Shown here piece by piece: positions 23,657-36,800 of a stretch of 64,000 nt of DNA. A model generated the notes under the pieces. It did no database searches. It was not told the origin of the DNA and saw only the letters and a program-made list of their open reading frames with translations. The first letter of the stretch is position 1. Each line of letters opens with the position of its first letter. Where the stretch lies: the NCBI GenBank assembly GCA_964036315.1, contig OZ038485.1, forward strand, positions 72,908,824-72,972,823, in the 5' to 3' direction. Source of the DNA: Acanthosepion esculentum (Eukaryota > Mollusca > Cephalopoda > Sepiida > Sepiidae). The position numbers and the translations under genes were made by a program.

Positions 23657-26478
23657 TAATTTTATTGGTTTTCTAAAGATTTCAATAAGTAAATCAATTT
23701 TACAAACAACCGTGTTTAAGGTTGAAAAACAAGCCAAAACTGCTTGCTTTTACACCTAAAATTCAATATTTTTCAAAACTTTGTAAAACTTAAAATTTGC
23801 AATATAACTTTGTGAAAACTGTTGAAACTTGTTGAAATCAATAGTTTTCGATCGATAACATATCGATTTTCAATAATTTTATTGGTTTTCTAAAGATTTC
23901 AATAAGTAAATCAATTTTACAAACAACAGTGTTTAACGTTGAAAAACAAGCCAAAACAGCTTGCTTTTTACACATAAAATTCAATATTTTTCAAAACTTT
24001 GTAAAACTTAAAATTTGCAATATAACTTTGTGAAAACTGTTGAAACTTGTTGAAATCAATAGTTTTCGATCGATAACATATCGATTTTCAATAATTTTAT
24101 TGGTTTTCGAAAGATTTCAATAAGTAAATCAATTTTACAAACAACAGTGTTTAACGTTGAAAAACAAGCCAAAACAGCTTGCTTTTACACCTAAAATTCA
24201 ATATTTTTCAAAACTTTGTAAAACTTAAAATTTGCAATATAACTTTGTGAAAACTGTTGAAACTTGTTGAAATGAATACTTTTCGATCGGTAACATATCG
24301 ATTTTCAATAATTTTATTGGTTTTCTAAAGATTTCAATAAGTAAATCAATTTTACAAACAACAGTGTTTAACGTTGAAAAACAAGCCAAAGCAGCTTGCT
24401 TTTACACCTAAAATTCAATATTTTTCAAAACTTTGTAAAACTTAAAATTTGCAATATAACTTTGTGAAAACTGTTGAAACTTGTTGAAATCAATAGTTTT
24501 CGATCGATAACATATCGATTTTCAATAATTTTATTGGTTTTCGAAAGATTTCAATAAGTAAATCAATTTTACAAACAACAGTGTTTAACGTTGAAAAACA
24601 AGCCAAAACAGCTTGCTTTTACACCTAAAATTCAATATTTTTCAAAACTTTGTAAAACTTAAAATTTGCAATATAGCTTTGTGAAAACTGTTGAAACTTG
24701 TTGAAATCAATACTTTTCGATCGATAACATATCGATTTTCAATAATTTTATTGGTTTTCTAAAGATTTCAATAAGTAAATCAATTTTACACGCAACCGTG
24801 TTTAAAGTTAAAAAACAAGCCAAAACAGCTTGCTTTTACACCTAAAATTCAATATTTTTCAAAACTTTGTAAAACTTAAAATTTGCAATATAACTTTGTG
24901 AAAACTGTTGAAACTTGTTGAAATCAATAGTTTTCGATCGATAACATATCGATTTTCAATAATTTTATTGGTTTTCTAAAGATTTCAATAAGTAAATCAA
25001 TTTTACAAACAACAGTGTTTAACGTTGAAAAACAAGCCAAAACAGCTTGCTTTTACACCTAAAATTCAATATTTTTCAAAACTTTGTAAAACTTAAAATT
25101 TGCAATATAACTTTGTGAAAACTGTTGAAACTTGTTGAAATCAATAGTTTTCGATCGATAACATATCGATTTTCAATAATTTTATTGGTTTTCTAAAGAT
25201 TTCAATAAGTAAATCAATTTTACACGCAACCATGTTTAACGTTGAAAAACAAGCCAAAACAGCTTGCTTTTACACCTAAAATTCAATATTTTTCAAAACT
25301 TTGTAAAACTTAAAATTTGCAATATAACTTTGTGAAAACTGTTGAAACTTGTTGAAATCAATAGTTTTCGATCGGTAACATATCGATTTTCAATAATTTT
25401 ATTGGTTTTCTAAAGATTTCAATAAGTAAATCAATTTTACACGCAACCGTGTTTAACGTTGAAAAACAAGCCAAAACAGCTTGCTTTTGCACCTAAAATT
25501 CAATATTTTTCAAAACTTTGTAAAACTTAAAATTTGCAATATAACTTTGTGAAAACTGTTGAAACTTGTTGAAATGAATACTTTTCGATCGGTAACATAT
25601 CGATTTTCAATAATTTTATTGGTTTTCTAAAGATTTCAATAAGTAAATCAATTTTACAAACAACCGTGTTTAAGGTTGAAAAACAAGCCAAAACTGCTTG
25701 CTTTTACACCTAAAATTCAATATTTTTCAAAACTTTGTAAAACTTAAAATTTGCAATATAACTTTGTGAAAACTGTTGAAACTTGTTGAAATCAATAGTT
25801 TTCGATCGATAACATATCGATTTTCAATAATTTTATTGGTTTTCTAAAGATTTCAATAAGTAAATCAATTTTACAAACAACAGTGTTTAACGTTGAAAAA
25901 CAAGCCAAAACAGCTTGCTTTTACACCTAAAATTCAATATTTTTCAAAACTTTGTAAAACTTAAAATTTGCAATATAACTTTGTGAAAACTGTTGAAACT
26001 TGTTGAAATGAATACTTTTCGATCGGTAACATATCGATTTTCAATAATTTTATTGGTTTTCTAAAGATTTCAATAAGTAAATCAATTTTACAAACAACCG
26101 TGTTTAAGGTTGAAAAACAAGCCAAAACAGCTTGCTTTTACACATAAAATTCAATATTTTTCAAAACTTTGTAAAACTTAAAATTTGCAATATAACTTTG
26201 TGAAAACTGTTGAAACTTGTTGAAATGAATACTTTTCGATCGGTAACATATCGATTTTCAATAATTTTATTGGTTTTCTAAAGATTTCAATAAGTAAATC
26301 AATTTTACAAACAACAGTGTTTAACGTTGAAAAACGAGCCAAAACAGCTTGCTTTTACACCTAAAATTCAATATTTTTCAAAACTTTGTAAAACATAAAA
26401 TTTGCAATATAACTTTGTGAAAATTGTTTAAACTTGTTGAAATGAATACTTTTCGATCGGTAACATATCGATTTTCAA
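23657..26478 (+). repeat. Transition between HOR families
   Basis: 13 monomers: K(T85), M(218 bp), M(G15), M(G83), M(G15,'atagc')t3, N(A68)t2, M t2, R t4, L(G96)t1, K(T85)t2, M t1, K(A100)t1, M(G75,'cataaa','tgtttaaac')t1. The first three continue the 15-monomer family; from 24526 the 'atagc' and A68 markers of the next domain appear. The final monomer (26262-26478) is the first of six copies of the unit-end marker. Confidence 0.85.
26262..26478 (+). repeat. Unit-end marker monomer (G75 + cataaa + tgtttaaac)
   Basis: Class M monomer with three co-inherited markers: 'acgagcc', 'aaaacataaaatttg' and 'aaattgtttaaac'. Copies start at 26262, 30818, 33638, 39279, 43836 and 46875. The spacings are 4556, 2820, 5641, 4557 and 3039 bp, that is 21, 13, 26, 21 and 14 monomers within one base. 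Five of the six are followed by the same run K t2, L t2, L(A99); the copy at 30818 is not. Confidence 0.9.
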
Positions 26479-27347
26479 TAATTTTATTGGTTTTCTAAAG
26501 ATTTCAATAAGTAAATCAATTTTACAAACAACCGTGTTTAAGGTTGAAAAACAAGCCAAAACAGCTTGCTTTTACACCTAAAATTCAATATTTTTCAAAA
26601 CTTTGTAAAACTTAAAATTTGCAATATAACTTTGTGAAAACTGTTGAAACTTGTTGAAATCAATAGTTTTCGATCGATAACATATCGATTTTCAATAATT
26701 TTATTGGTTTTCTAAAGATTTCAATAAATAAATCAATTTTACACGCAACCGTGTTTAACGTTGAAAAACAAGCCAAAACAGCTTGCTTTTACACCTAAAA
26801 TTCAATATTTTTCAAAACTTTGTAAAACTTAAAATTTGCAATATAACTTTGTGAAAACTGTTGAAACTTGTTGAAATCAATAGTTTTCGATCGATAACAT
26901 ATCGATTTTCAATAATTTTATTGGTTTTCTAAAGATTTCAATAAGTAAATCAATTTTACACGCAACCGTGTTTAACGTTGAAAAACAAGCCAAAACAGCT
27001 TGCTTTTACAACTAAAATTCAATATTTTTCAAAACTTTGTAAAACTTAAAATTTGCAATATAACTTTGTGAAAACTGTTGAAACTTGTTGAAATCAATAG
27101 TTTTCGATCGATAACATATCGATTTTCAATAATTTTATTGGTTTTCTAAAGATTTCAATAAGTAAATCAATTTTACAAACAACAGTGTTTAACGTTGAAA
27201 AACAAGCCAAAACAGCTTGCTTTTTACACATAAAATTCAATATTTTTCAAAACTTTGTAAAACTTAAAATTTGCAATATAACTTTGTGAAAACTGTTGAA
27301 ACTTGTTGAAATCAATAGTTTTCGATCGATAACATATCGATTTTCAA

Positions 27348-28214
27348 TAATTTTATTGGTTTTCGAAAGATTTCAATAAGTAAATCAATTTTACAAACAA
27401 CAGTGTTTAACGTTGAAAAACAAGCCAAAACAGCTTGCTTTTACACCTAAAATTCAATATTTTTCAAAACTTTGTAAAACTTAAAATTTGCAATATAGCT
27501 TTGTGAAAACTGTTGAAACTTGTTGAAATCAATACTTTTCGATCGATAACATATCGATTTTCAATAATTTTATTGGTTTTCTAAAGATTTCAATAAGTAA
27601 ATCAATTTTACACGCAACCGTGTTTAAAGTTAAAAAACAAGCCAAAACAGCTTGCTTTTACACCTAAAATTCAATATTTTTCAAAACTTTGTAAAACTTA
27701 AAATTTGCAATATAACTTTGTGAAAACTGTTGAAACTTGTTGAAATCAATAGTTTTCGATCGATAACATATCGATTTTCAATAATTTTATTGGTTTTCTA
27801 AAGATTTCAATAAGTAAATCAATTTTACAAACAACAGTGTTTAACGTTGAAAAACAAGCCAAAACAGCTTGCTTTTACACCTAAAATTCAATATTTTTCA
27901 AAACTTTGTAAAACTTAAAATTTGCAATATAACTTTGTGAAAACTGTTGAAACTTGTTGAAATGAATACTTTTCGATCGGTAACATATCGATTTTCAATA
28001 ATTTTATTGGTTTTCGAAAGATTTCAATAAGTAAATGAATTTTACAAACAACCGTGTTTAACGTTGAAAAACAAGCCAAAGCAGCTTGCTTTTACACCTA
28101 AAATTCAATATTTTCAAAACTTTGTAAAACTTAAAATTTGCAATATAACTTTGTGAAAACTGTTGAAACTTGTTGAAATCAATAGTTTTCGATCGATAAC
28201 ATATCGATTTTCAA
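27348..28214 (+). repeat. 867-bp tetramer, tandem copy 1
   Basis: Four monomers: M(G15,'atagc')t3; N(A68)t2; M t1; K' with G15, 'aaatgaatttt', G83 and a T-run deletion (216 bp), t2. The length is 4x217-1. The four-marker set is unique to this cassette and I see no difference from the next copy on reading. Confidence 0.9.
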
Positions 28215-29081
28215 TAATTTTATTGGTTTTCGAAAGATTTCAATAAGTAAATCAATTTTACAAACAACAGTGTTTAACGTTGAAAAACAAGCCAAAACAG
28301 CTTGCTTTTACACCTAAAATTCAATATTTTTCAAAACTTTGTAAAACTTAAAATTTGCAATATAGCTTTGTGAAAACTGTTGAAACTTGTTGAAATCAAT
28401 ACTTTTCGATCGATAACATATCGATTTTCAATAATTTTATTGGTTTTCTAAAGATTTCAATAAGTAAATCAATTTTACACGCAACCGTGTTTAAAGTTAA
28501 AAAACAAGCCAAAACAGCTTGCTTTTACACCTAAAATTCAATATTTTTCAAAACTTTGTAAAACTTAAAATTTGCAATATAACTTTGTGAAAACTGTTGA
28601 AACTTGTTGAAATCAATAGTTTTCGATCGATAACATATCGATTTTCAATAATTTTATTGGTTTTCTAAAGATTTCAATAAGTAAATCAATTTTACAAACA
28701 ACAGTGTTTAACGTTGAAAAACAAGCCAAAACAGCTTGCTTTTACACCTAAAATTCAATATTTTTCAAAACTTTGTAAAACTTAAAATTTGCAATATAAC
28801 TTTGTGAAAACTGTTGAAACTTGTTGAAATGAATACTTTTCGATCGGTAACATATCGATTTTCAATAATTTTATTGGTTTTCGAAAGATTTCAATAAGTA
28901 AATGAATTTTACAAACAACCGTGTTTAACGTTGAAAAACAAGCCAAAGCAGCTTGCTTTTACACCTAAAATTCAATATTTTCAAAACTTTGTAAAACTTA
29001 AAATTTGCAATATAACTTTGTGAAAACTGTTGAAACTTGTTGAAATCAATAGTTTTCGATCGATAACATATCGATTTTCAA
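28215..29081 (+). repeat. 867-bp tetramer, tandem copy 2
   Basis: Direct duplicate of the preceding 867 bp. A third pass starts at 29082 but keeps only its first three monomers, the third now with tail t3 leading into class R. This is the only place in the window with two adjacent complete tetramers. Confidence 0.9.
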
Positions 29082-31034
29082 TAATTTTATTGGTTTTCGA
29101 AAGATTTCAATAAGTAAATCAATTTTACAAACAACAGTGTTTAACGTTGAAAAACAAGCCAAAACAGCTTGCTTTTACACCTAAAATTCAATATTTTTCA
29201 AAACTTTGTAAAACTTAAAATTTGCAATATAGCTTTGTGAAAACTGTTGAAACTTGTTGAAATCAATACTTTTCGATCGATAACATATCGATTTTCAATA
29301 ATTTTATTGGTTTTCTAAAGATTTCAATAAGTAAATCAATTTTACACGCAACCGTGTTTAAAGTTAAAAAACAAGCCAAAACAGCTTGCTTTTACACCTA
29401 AAATTCAATATTTTTCAAAACTTTGTAAAACTTAAAATTTGCAATATAACTTTGTGAAAACTGTTGAAACTTGTTGAAATCAATAGTTTTCGATCGATAA
29501 CATATCGATTTTCAATAATTTTATTGGTTTTCTAAAGATTTCAATAAGTAAATCAATTTTACAAACAACAGTGTTTAACGTTGAAAAACAAGCCAAAACA
29601 GCTTGCTTTTACACCTAAAATTCAATATTTTTCAAAACTTTGTAAAACTTAAAATTTGCAATATAACTTTGTGAAAACTGTTGAAACTTGTTGAAATCAA
29701 TACTTTTCGATCGATAACATATCGATTTTCAATAATTTTATTGGTTTTCTAAAGATTTCAATAAGTAAATCAATTTTACACGCAACCATGTTTAACGTTG
29801 AAAAACAAGCCAAAACAGCTTGCTTTTACACCTAAAATTCAATATTTTTCAAAACTTTGTAAAACTTAAAATTTGCAATATAACTTTGTGAAAACTGTTG
29901 AAACTTGTTGAAATCAATAGTTTTCGATCGGTAACATATCGATTTTCAATAATTTTATTGGTTTTCTAAAGATTTCAATAAGTAAATCAATTTTACACGC
30001 AACCGTGTTTAACGTTGAAAAACAAGCCAAAACAGCTTGCTTTTGCACCTAAAATTCAATATTTTTCAAAACTTTGTAAAACTTAAAATTTGCAATATAA
30101 CTTTGTGAAAACTGTTGAAACTTGTTGAAATGAATACTTTTCGATCGGTAACATATCGATTTTCAATAATTTTATTGGTTTTCTAAAGATTTCAATAAGT
30201 AAATCAATTTTACAAACAACCGTGTTTAAGGTTGAAAAACAAGCCAAAACTGCTTGCTTTTACACCTAAAATTCAATATTTTTCAAAACTTTGTAAAACT
30301 TAAAATTTGCAATATAACTTTGTGAAAACTGTTGAAACTTGTTGAAATCAATAGTTTTCGATCGATAACATATCGATTTTCAATAATTTTATTGGTTTTC
30401 TAAAGATTTCAATAAGTAAATCAATTTTACAAACAACAGTGTTTAACGTTGAAAAACAAGCCAAAACAGCTTGCTTTTACACCTAAAATTCAATATTTTT
30501 CAAAACTTTGTAAAACTTAAAATTTGCAATATAACTTTGTGAAAACTGTTGAAACTTGTTGAAATGAATACTTTTCGATCGGTAACATATCGATTTTCAA
30601 TAATTTTATTGGTTTTCTAAAGATTTCAATAAGTAAATCAATTTTACAAACAACCGTGTTTAAGGTTGAAAAACAAGCCAAAACAGCTTGCTTTTACACA
30701 TAAAATTCAATATTTTTCAAAACTTTGTAAAACTTAAAATTTGCAATATAACTTTGTGAAAACTGTTGAAACTTGTTGAAATGAATACTTTTCGATCGGT
30801 AACATATCGATTTTCAATAATTTTATTGGTTTTCTAAAGATTTCAATAAGTAAATCAATTTTACAAACAACAGTGTTTAACGTTGAAAAACGAGCCAAAA
30901 CAGCTTGCTTTTACACCTAAAATTCAATATTTTTCAAAACTTTGTAAAACATAAAATTTGCAATATAACTTTGTGAAAATTGTTTAAACTTGTTGAAATG
31001 AATACTTTTCGATCGGTAACATATCGATTTTCAA

Positions 31035-33854
31035 TAATTTTATTGGTTTTCTAAAGATTTCAATAAGTAAATCAATTTTACAAACAACAGTGTTTAACGT
31101 TGAAAAACAAGCCAAAACAGCTTGCTTTTACACCTAAAATTCAATATTTTTCAAAACTTTGTAAAACTTAAAATTTGCAATATAACTTTGTGAAAACTGT
31201 TGAAACTTGTTGAAATGAATACTTTTCGATCGGTAACATATCGATTTTCAATAATTTTATTGGTTTTCTAAAGATTTCAATAAGTAAATCAATTTTACAC
31301 GCAACCGTGTTTAAAGTTGAAAAACAAGCCAAAACAGCTTGCTTTTACACCTAAAATTCAATATTTTTCAAAACTTTGTAAAACTTAAAATTTGCAATAT
31401 AACTTTGTGAAAACTGTTGAAACTTGTTGAAATCAATAGTTTTCGATCGATAACATATCGATTTTCAATAATTTTATTGGTTTTCTAAAGATTTCAATAA
31501 GTAAATCAATTTTACAAACAACAGTGTTTAACGTTGAAAAACAAGCCAAAACAGCTTGCTTTTACACCTAAAATTCAATATTTTTCAAAACTTTGTAAAA
31601 CTTAAAATTTGCAATATAACTTTGTGAAAACTGTTGAAACTTGTTGAAATGAATACTTTTCGATCGGTAACATATCGATTTTCAATAATTTTATTGGTTT
31701 TCTAAAGATTTCAATAAGTAAATCAATTTTACAAACAACAGTGTTTAACGTTGAAAAACAAGCCAAAACAGCTTGCTTTTACACCTAAAATTCAATATTT
31801 TTCAAAACTTTGTAAAACTTAAAATTTGCAATATAACTTTGTGAAAACTGTTGAAACTTGTTGAAATGAATACTTTTCGATCGGTAACATATCGATTTTC
31901 AATAATTTTATTGGTTTTCTAAAGATTTCAATAAGTAAATCAATTTTACAAACAACCGTGTTTAAGGTTGAAAAACAAGCCAAAGCAGCTTGCTTTTACA
32001 CCTAAAATTCAATATTTTCAAAACTTTGTAAAACTTAAAATTTGCAATATAACTTTGTGAAAACTGTTGAAACTTGTTGAAATCAATAGTTTTCGATCGA
32101 TAACATATCGATTTTCAATAATTTTATTGGTTTTCGAAAGATTTCAATAAGTAAATCAATTTTACAAACAACAGTGTTTATCGTTGAAAAACAAGCCAAA
32201 ACAGCTTGCTTTTACACCTAAAATTCAATATTTTTCAAAACTTTGTAAAACTTAAAATTTGCAATATAGCTTTGTGAAAACTGTTGAAACTTGTTGAAAT
32301 CAATACTTTTCGATCGATAACATATCGATTTTCAATAATTTTATTGGTTTTCTAAAGATTTCAATAAGTAAATCAATTTTACACGCAACCGTGTTTAAAG
32401 TTAAAAAACAAGCCAAAACAGCTTGCTTTTACACCTAAAATTCAATATTTTTCAAAACTTTGTAAAACTTAAAATTTGCAATATAACTTTGTGAAAACTG
32501 TTGAAACTTGTTGAAATCAATAGTTTTCGATCGATAACATATCGATTTTCAATAATTTTATTGGTTTTCTAAAGATTTCAATAAGTAAATCAATTTTACA
32601 AACAACAGTGTTTAACGTTGAAAAACAAGCCAAAACAGCTTGCTTTTACACCTAAAATTCAATATTTTTCAAAACTTTGTAAAACTTAAAATTTGCAATA
32701 TAACTTTGTGAAAACTGTTGAAACTTGTTGAAATCAATACTTTTCGATCGATAACATATCGATTTTCAATAATTTTATTGGTTTTCTAAAGATTTCAATA
32801 AGTAAATCAATTTTACACGCAACCATGTTTAACGTTGAAAAACAAGCCAAAACAGCTTGCTTTTACACCTAAAATTCAATATTTTTCAAAACTTTGTAAA
32901 ACTTAAAATTTGCAATATAACTTTGTGAAAACTGTTGAAACTTGTTGAAATCAATAGTTTTCGATCGATAACATATCGATTTTCAATAATTTTATTGGTT
33001 TTCTAAAGATTTCAATAAGTAAATCAATTTTACAAACAACAGTGTTTAACGTTGAAAAACAAGCCAAAACAGCTTGCTTTTACACCTAAAATTCAATATT
33101 TTTCAAAACTTTGTAAAACTTAAAATTTGCAATATAACTTTGTGAAAACTGTTGAAACTTGTTGAAATCAATAGTTTTCGATCGATAACATATCGATTTT
33201 CAATAATTTTATTGGTTTTCTAAAGATTTCAATAAGTAAATCAATTTTACAAACAACAGTGTTTAACGTTGAAAAACAAGCCAAAACAGCTTGCTTTTAC
33301 ACCTAAAATTCAATATTTTTCAAAACTTTGTAAAACTTAAAATTTGCAATATAACTTTGTGAAAACTGTTGAAACTTGTTGAAATGAATACTTTTCGATC
33401 GGTAACATATCGATTTTCAATAATTTTATTGGTTTTCTAAAGATTTCAATAAGTAAATCAATTTTACAAACAACCGTGTTTAAGGTTGAAAAACAAGCCA
33501 AAACAGCTTGCTTTTACACATAAAATTCAATATTTTTCAAAACTTTGTAAAACTTAAAATTTGCAATATAACTTTGTGAAAACTGTTGAAACTTGTTGAA
33601 ATGAATACTTTTCGATCGGTAACATATCGATTTTCAATAATTTTATTGGTTTTCTAAAGATTTCAATAAGTAAATCAATTTTACAAACAACAGTGTTTAA
33701 CGTTGAAAAACGAGCCAAAACAGCTTGCTTTTACACCTAAAATTCAATATTTTTCAAAACTTTGTAAAACATAAAATTTGCAATATAACTTTGTGAAAAT
33801 TGTTTAAACTTGTTGAAATGAATACTTTTCGATCGGTAACATATCGATTTTCAA
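31035..33854 (+). repeat. 13-monomer HOR unit (2820 bp)
   Basis: Order: M t1, N t2, M t1, M t1, K(G83,216 bp)t2, M(G15,'atagc','tttatcg')t3, N(A68)t2, M t3, R t2, M t2, M t1, K(A100)t1, end-marker M. It lacks the K-L-L(A99) opening of its neighbours and begins with the N-M-M motif of the 18-24 kb domain, so it looks like a splice between the two families. R with t2 at 32770 differs from the usual R t4. Confidence 0.85.
31903..32118 (+). repeat. Chimeric 216-bp monomer: K front, tetramer-type rear
   Basis: The front lacks G15 and 'aaatgaatttt' and has the K box of ordinary K copies. From G83 on it has the 216-bp tetramer type ('aaagcagc', 'caatattttcaaaac'). A single exchange between positions 64 and 83 would produce it. 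It lies where the 15-monomer-like front of this HOR unit meets its 'atagc' rear. Confidence 0.75.
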
Positions 33855-36800
33855 TAATTTTATTGGTTTTCTAAAGATTTCAATAAGTAAATCAATTTTA
33901 CAAACAACCGTGTTTAAGGTTGAAAAACAAGCCAAAACAGCTTGCTTTTACACCTAAAATTCAATATTTTTCAAAACTTTGTAAAACTTAAAATTTGCAA
34001 TATAACTTTGTGAAAACTGTTGAAACTTGTTGAAATCAATAGTTTTCGATCGATAACATATCGATTTTCAATAATTTTATTGGTTTTCTAAAGATTTCAA
34101 TAAGTAAATCAATTTTACACGCAACCGTGTTTAACGTTGAAAAACAAGCCAAAACAGCTTGCTTTTACACCTAAAATTCAATATTTTTCAAAACTTTGTA
34201 AAACTTAAAATTTGCAATATAACTTTGTGAAAACTGTTGAAACTTGTTGAAATCAATAGTTTTCGATCGATAACATATCGATTTTCAATAATTTTATTGG
34301 TTTTCTAAAGATTTCAATAAGTAAATCAATTTTACACGCAACCGTGTTTAACGTTGAAAAACAAGCCAAAACAGCTTGCTTTTACAACTAAAATTCAATA
34401 TTTTTCAAAACTTTGTAAAACTTAAAATTTGCAATATAACTTTGTGAAAACTGTTGAAACTTGTTGAAATCAATAGTTTTCGATCGATAACATATCGATT
34501 TTCAATAATTTTATTGGTTTTCTAAAGATTTCAATAAGTAAATCAATTTTACAAACAACAGTGTTTAACGTTGAAAAACAAGCCAAAACAGCTTGCTTTT
34601 TACACATAAAATTCAATATTTTTCAAAACTTTGTAAAACTTAAAATTTGCAATATAACTTTGTGAAAACTGTTGAAACTTGTTGAAATCAATAGTTTTCG
34701 ATCGATAACATATCGATTTTCAATAATTTTATTGGTTTTCGAAAGATTTCAATAAGTAAATCAATTTTACAAACAACAGTGTTTAACGTTGAAAAACAAG
34801 CCAAAACAGCTTGCTTTTACACCTAAAATTCAATATTTTTCAAAACTTTGTAAAACTTAAAATTTGCAATATAGCTTTGTGAAAACTGTTGAAACTTGTT
34901 GAAATCAATACTTTTCGATCGATAACATATCGATTTTCAATAATTTTATTGGTTTTCTAAAGATTTCAATAAGTAAATCAATTTTACACGCAACCGTGTT
35001 TAAAGTTAAAAAACAAGCCAAAACAGCTTGCTTTTACACCTAAAATTCAATATTTTTCAAAACTTTGTAAAACTTAAAATTTGCAATATAACTTTGTGAA
35101 AACTGTTGAAACTTGTTGAAATCAATAGTTTTCGATCGATAACATATCGATTTTCAATAATTTTATTGGTTTTCTAAAGATTTCAATAAGTAAATCAATT
35201 TTACAAACAACAGTGTTTAACGTTGAAAAACAAGCCAAAACAGCTTGCTTTTACACCTAAAATTCAATATTTTTCAAAACTTTGTAAAACTTAAAATTTG
35301 CAATATAACTTTGTGAAAACTGTTGAAACTTGTTGAAATGAATACTTTTCGATCGGTAACATATCGATTTTCAATAATTTTATTGGTTTTCGAAAGATTT
35401 CAATAAGTAAATGAATTTTACAAACAACCGTGTTTAACGTTGAAAAACAAGCCAAAGCAGCTTGCTTTTACACCTAAAATTCAATATTTTCAAAACTTTG
35501 TAAAACTTAAAATTTGCAATATAACTTTGTGAAAACTGTTGAAACTTGTTGAAATCAATAGTTTTCGATCGATAACATATCGATTTTCAATAATTTTATT
35601 GGTTTTCGAAAGATTTCAATAAGTAAATCAATTTTACAAACAACAGTGTTTAACGTTGAAAAACAAGCCAAAACAGCTTGCTTTTACACCTAAAATTCAA
35701 TATTTTTCAAAACTTTGTAAAACTTAAAATTTGCAATATAGCTTTGTGAAAACTGTTGAAACTTGTTGAAATCAATACTTTTCGATCGATAACATATCGA
35801 TTTTCAATAATTTTATTGGTTTTCTAAAGATTTCAATAAGTAAATCAATTTTACACGCAACCGTGTTTAAAGTTAAAAAACAAGCCAAAACAGCTTGCTT
35901 TTACACCTAAAATTCAATATTTTTCAAAACTTTGTAAAACTTAAAATTTGCAATATAACTTTGTGAAAACTGTTGAAACTTGTTGAAATCAATAGTTTTC
36001 GATCGATAACATATCGATTTTCAATAATTTTATTGGTTTTCTAAAGATTTCAATAAGTAAATCAATTTTACAAACAACAGTGTTTAACGTTGAAAAACAA
36101 GCCAAAACAGCTTGCTTTTACACCTAAAATTCAATATTTTTCAAAACTTTGTAAAACTTAAAATTTGCAATATAACTTTGTGAAAACTGTTGAAACTTGT
36201 TGAAATCAATACTTTTCGATCGATAACATATCGATTTTCAATAATTTTATTGGTTTTCTAAAGATTTCAATAAGTAAATCAATTTTACACGCAACCATGT
36301 TTAACGTTGAAAAACAAGCCAAAACAGCTTGCTTTTACACCTAAAATTCAATATTTTTCAAAACTTTGTAAAACTTAAAATTTGCAATATAACTTTGTGA
36401 AAACTGTTGAAACTTGTTGAAATCAATAGTTTTCGATCGGTAACATATCGATTTTCAATAATTTTATTGGTTTTCTAAAGATTTCAATAAGTAAATCAAT
36501 TTTACACGCAACCGTGTTTAACGTTGAAAAACAAGCCAAAACAGCTTGCTTTTGCACCTAAAATTCAATATTTTTCAAAACTTTGTAAAACTTAAAATTT
36601 GCAATATAACTTTGTGAAAACTGTTGAAACTTGTTGAAATGAATACTTTTCGATCGGTAACATATCGATTTTCAATAATTTTATTGGTTTTCTAAAGATT
36701 TCAATAAGTAAATCAATTTTACAAACAACCGTGTTTAAGGTTGAAAAACAAGCCAAAACTGCTTGCTTTTACACCTAAAATTCAATATTTTTCAAAACTT

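Larger units (their letters stand above)
26479..31034 (+). repeat. 21-monomer HOR unit (4556 bp)
   Basis: Order: K, L ('aataaataaatc'), L(A99), M(218 bp), then two complete tetramers [M(G15,'atagc')t3, N(A68)t2, M t1, K'(G15,G83,216 bp)t2], then M(G15,'atagc'), N(A68), M t3, R t4, L(G96), K(T85)t2, M, K(A100), and the end-marker monomer. Closely related to the units at 33855 and 39496, which have one complete tetramer at this place. Confidence 0.88.

Noticed and set aside
26696..26912. 'aataaataaatc' variant as a polyadenylation signal
   Set aside because: It is a single G-to-A change in a monomer with no gene context.
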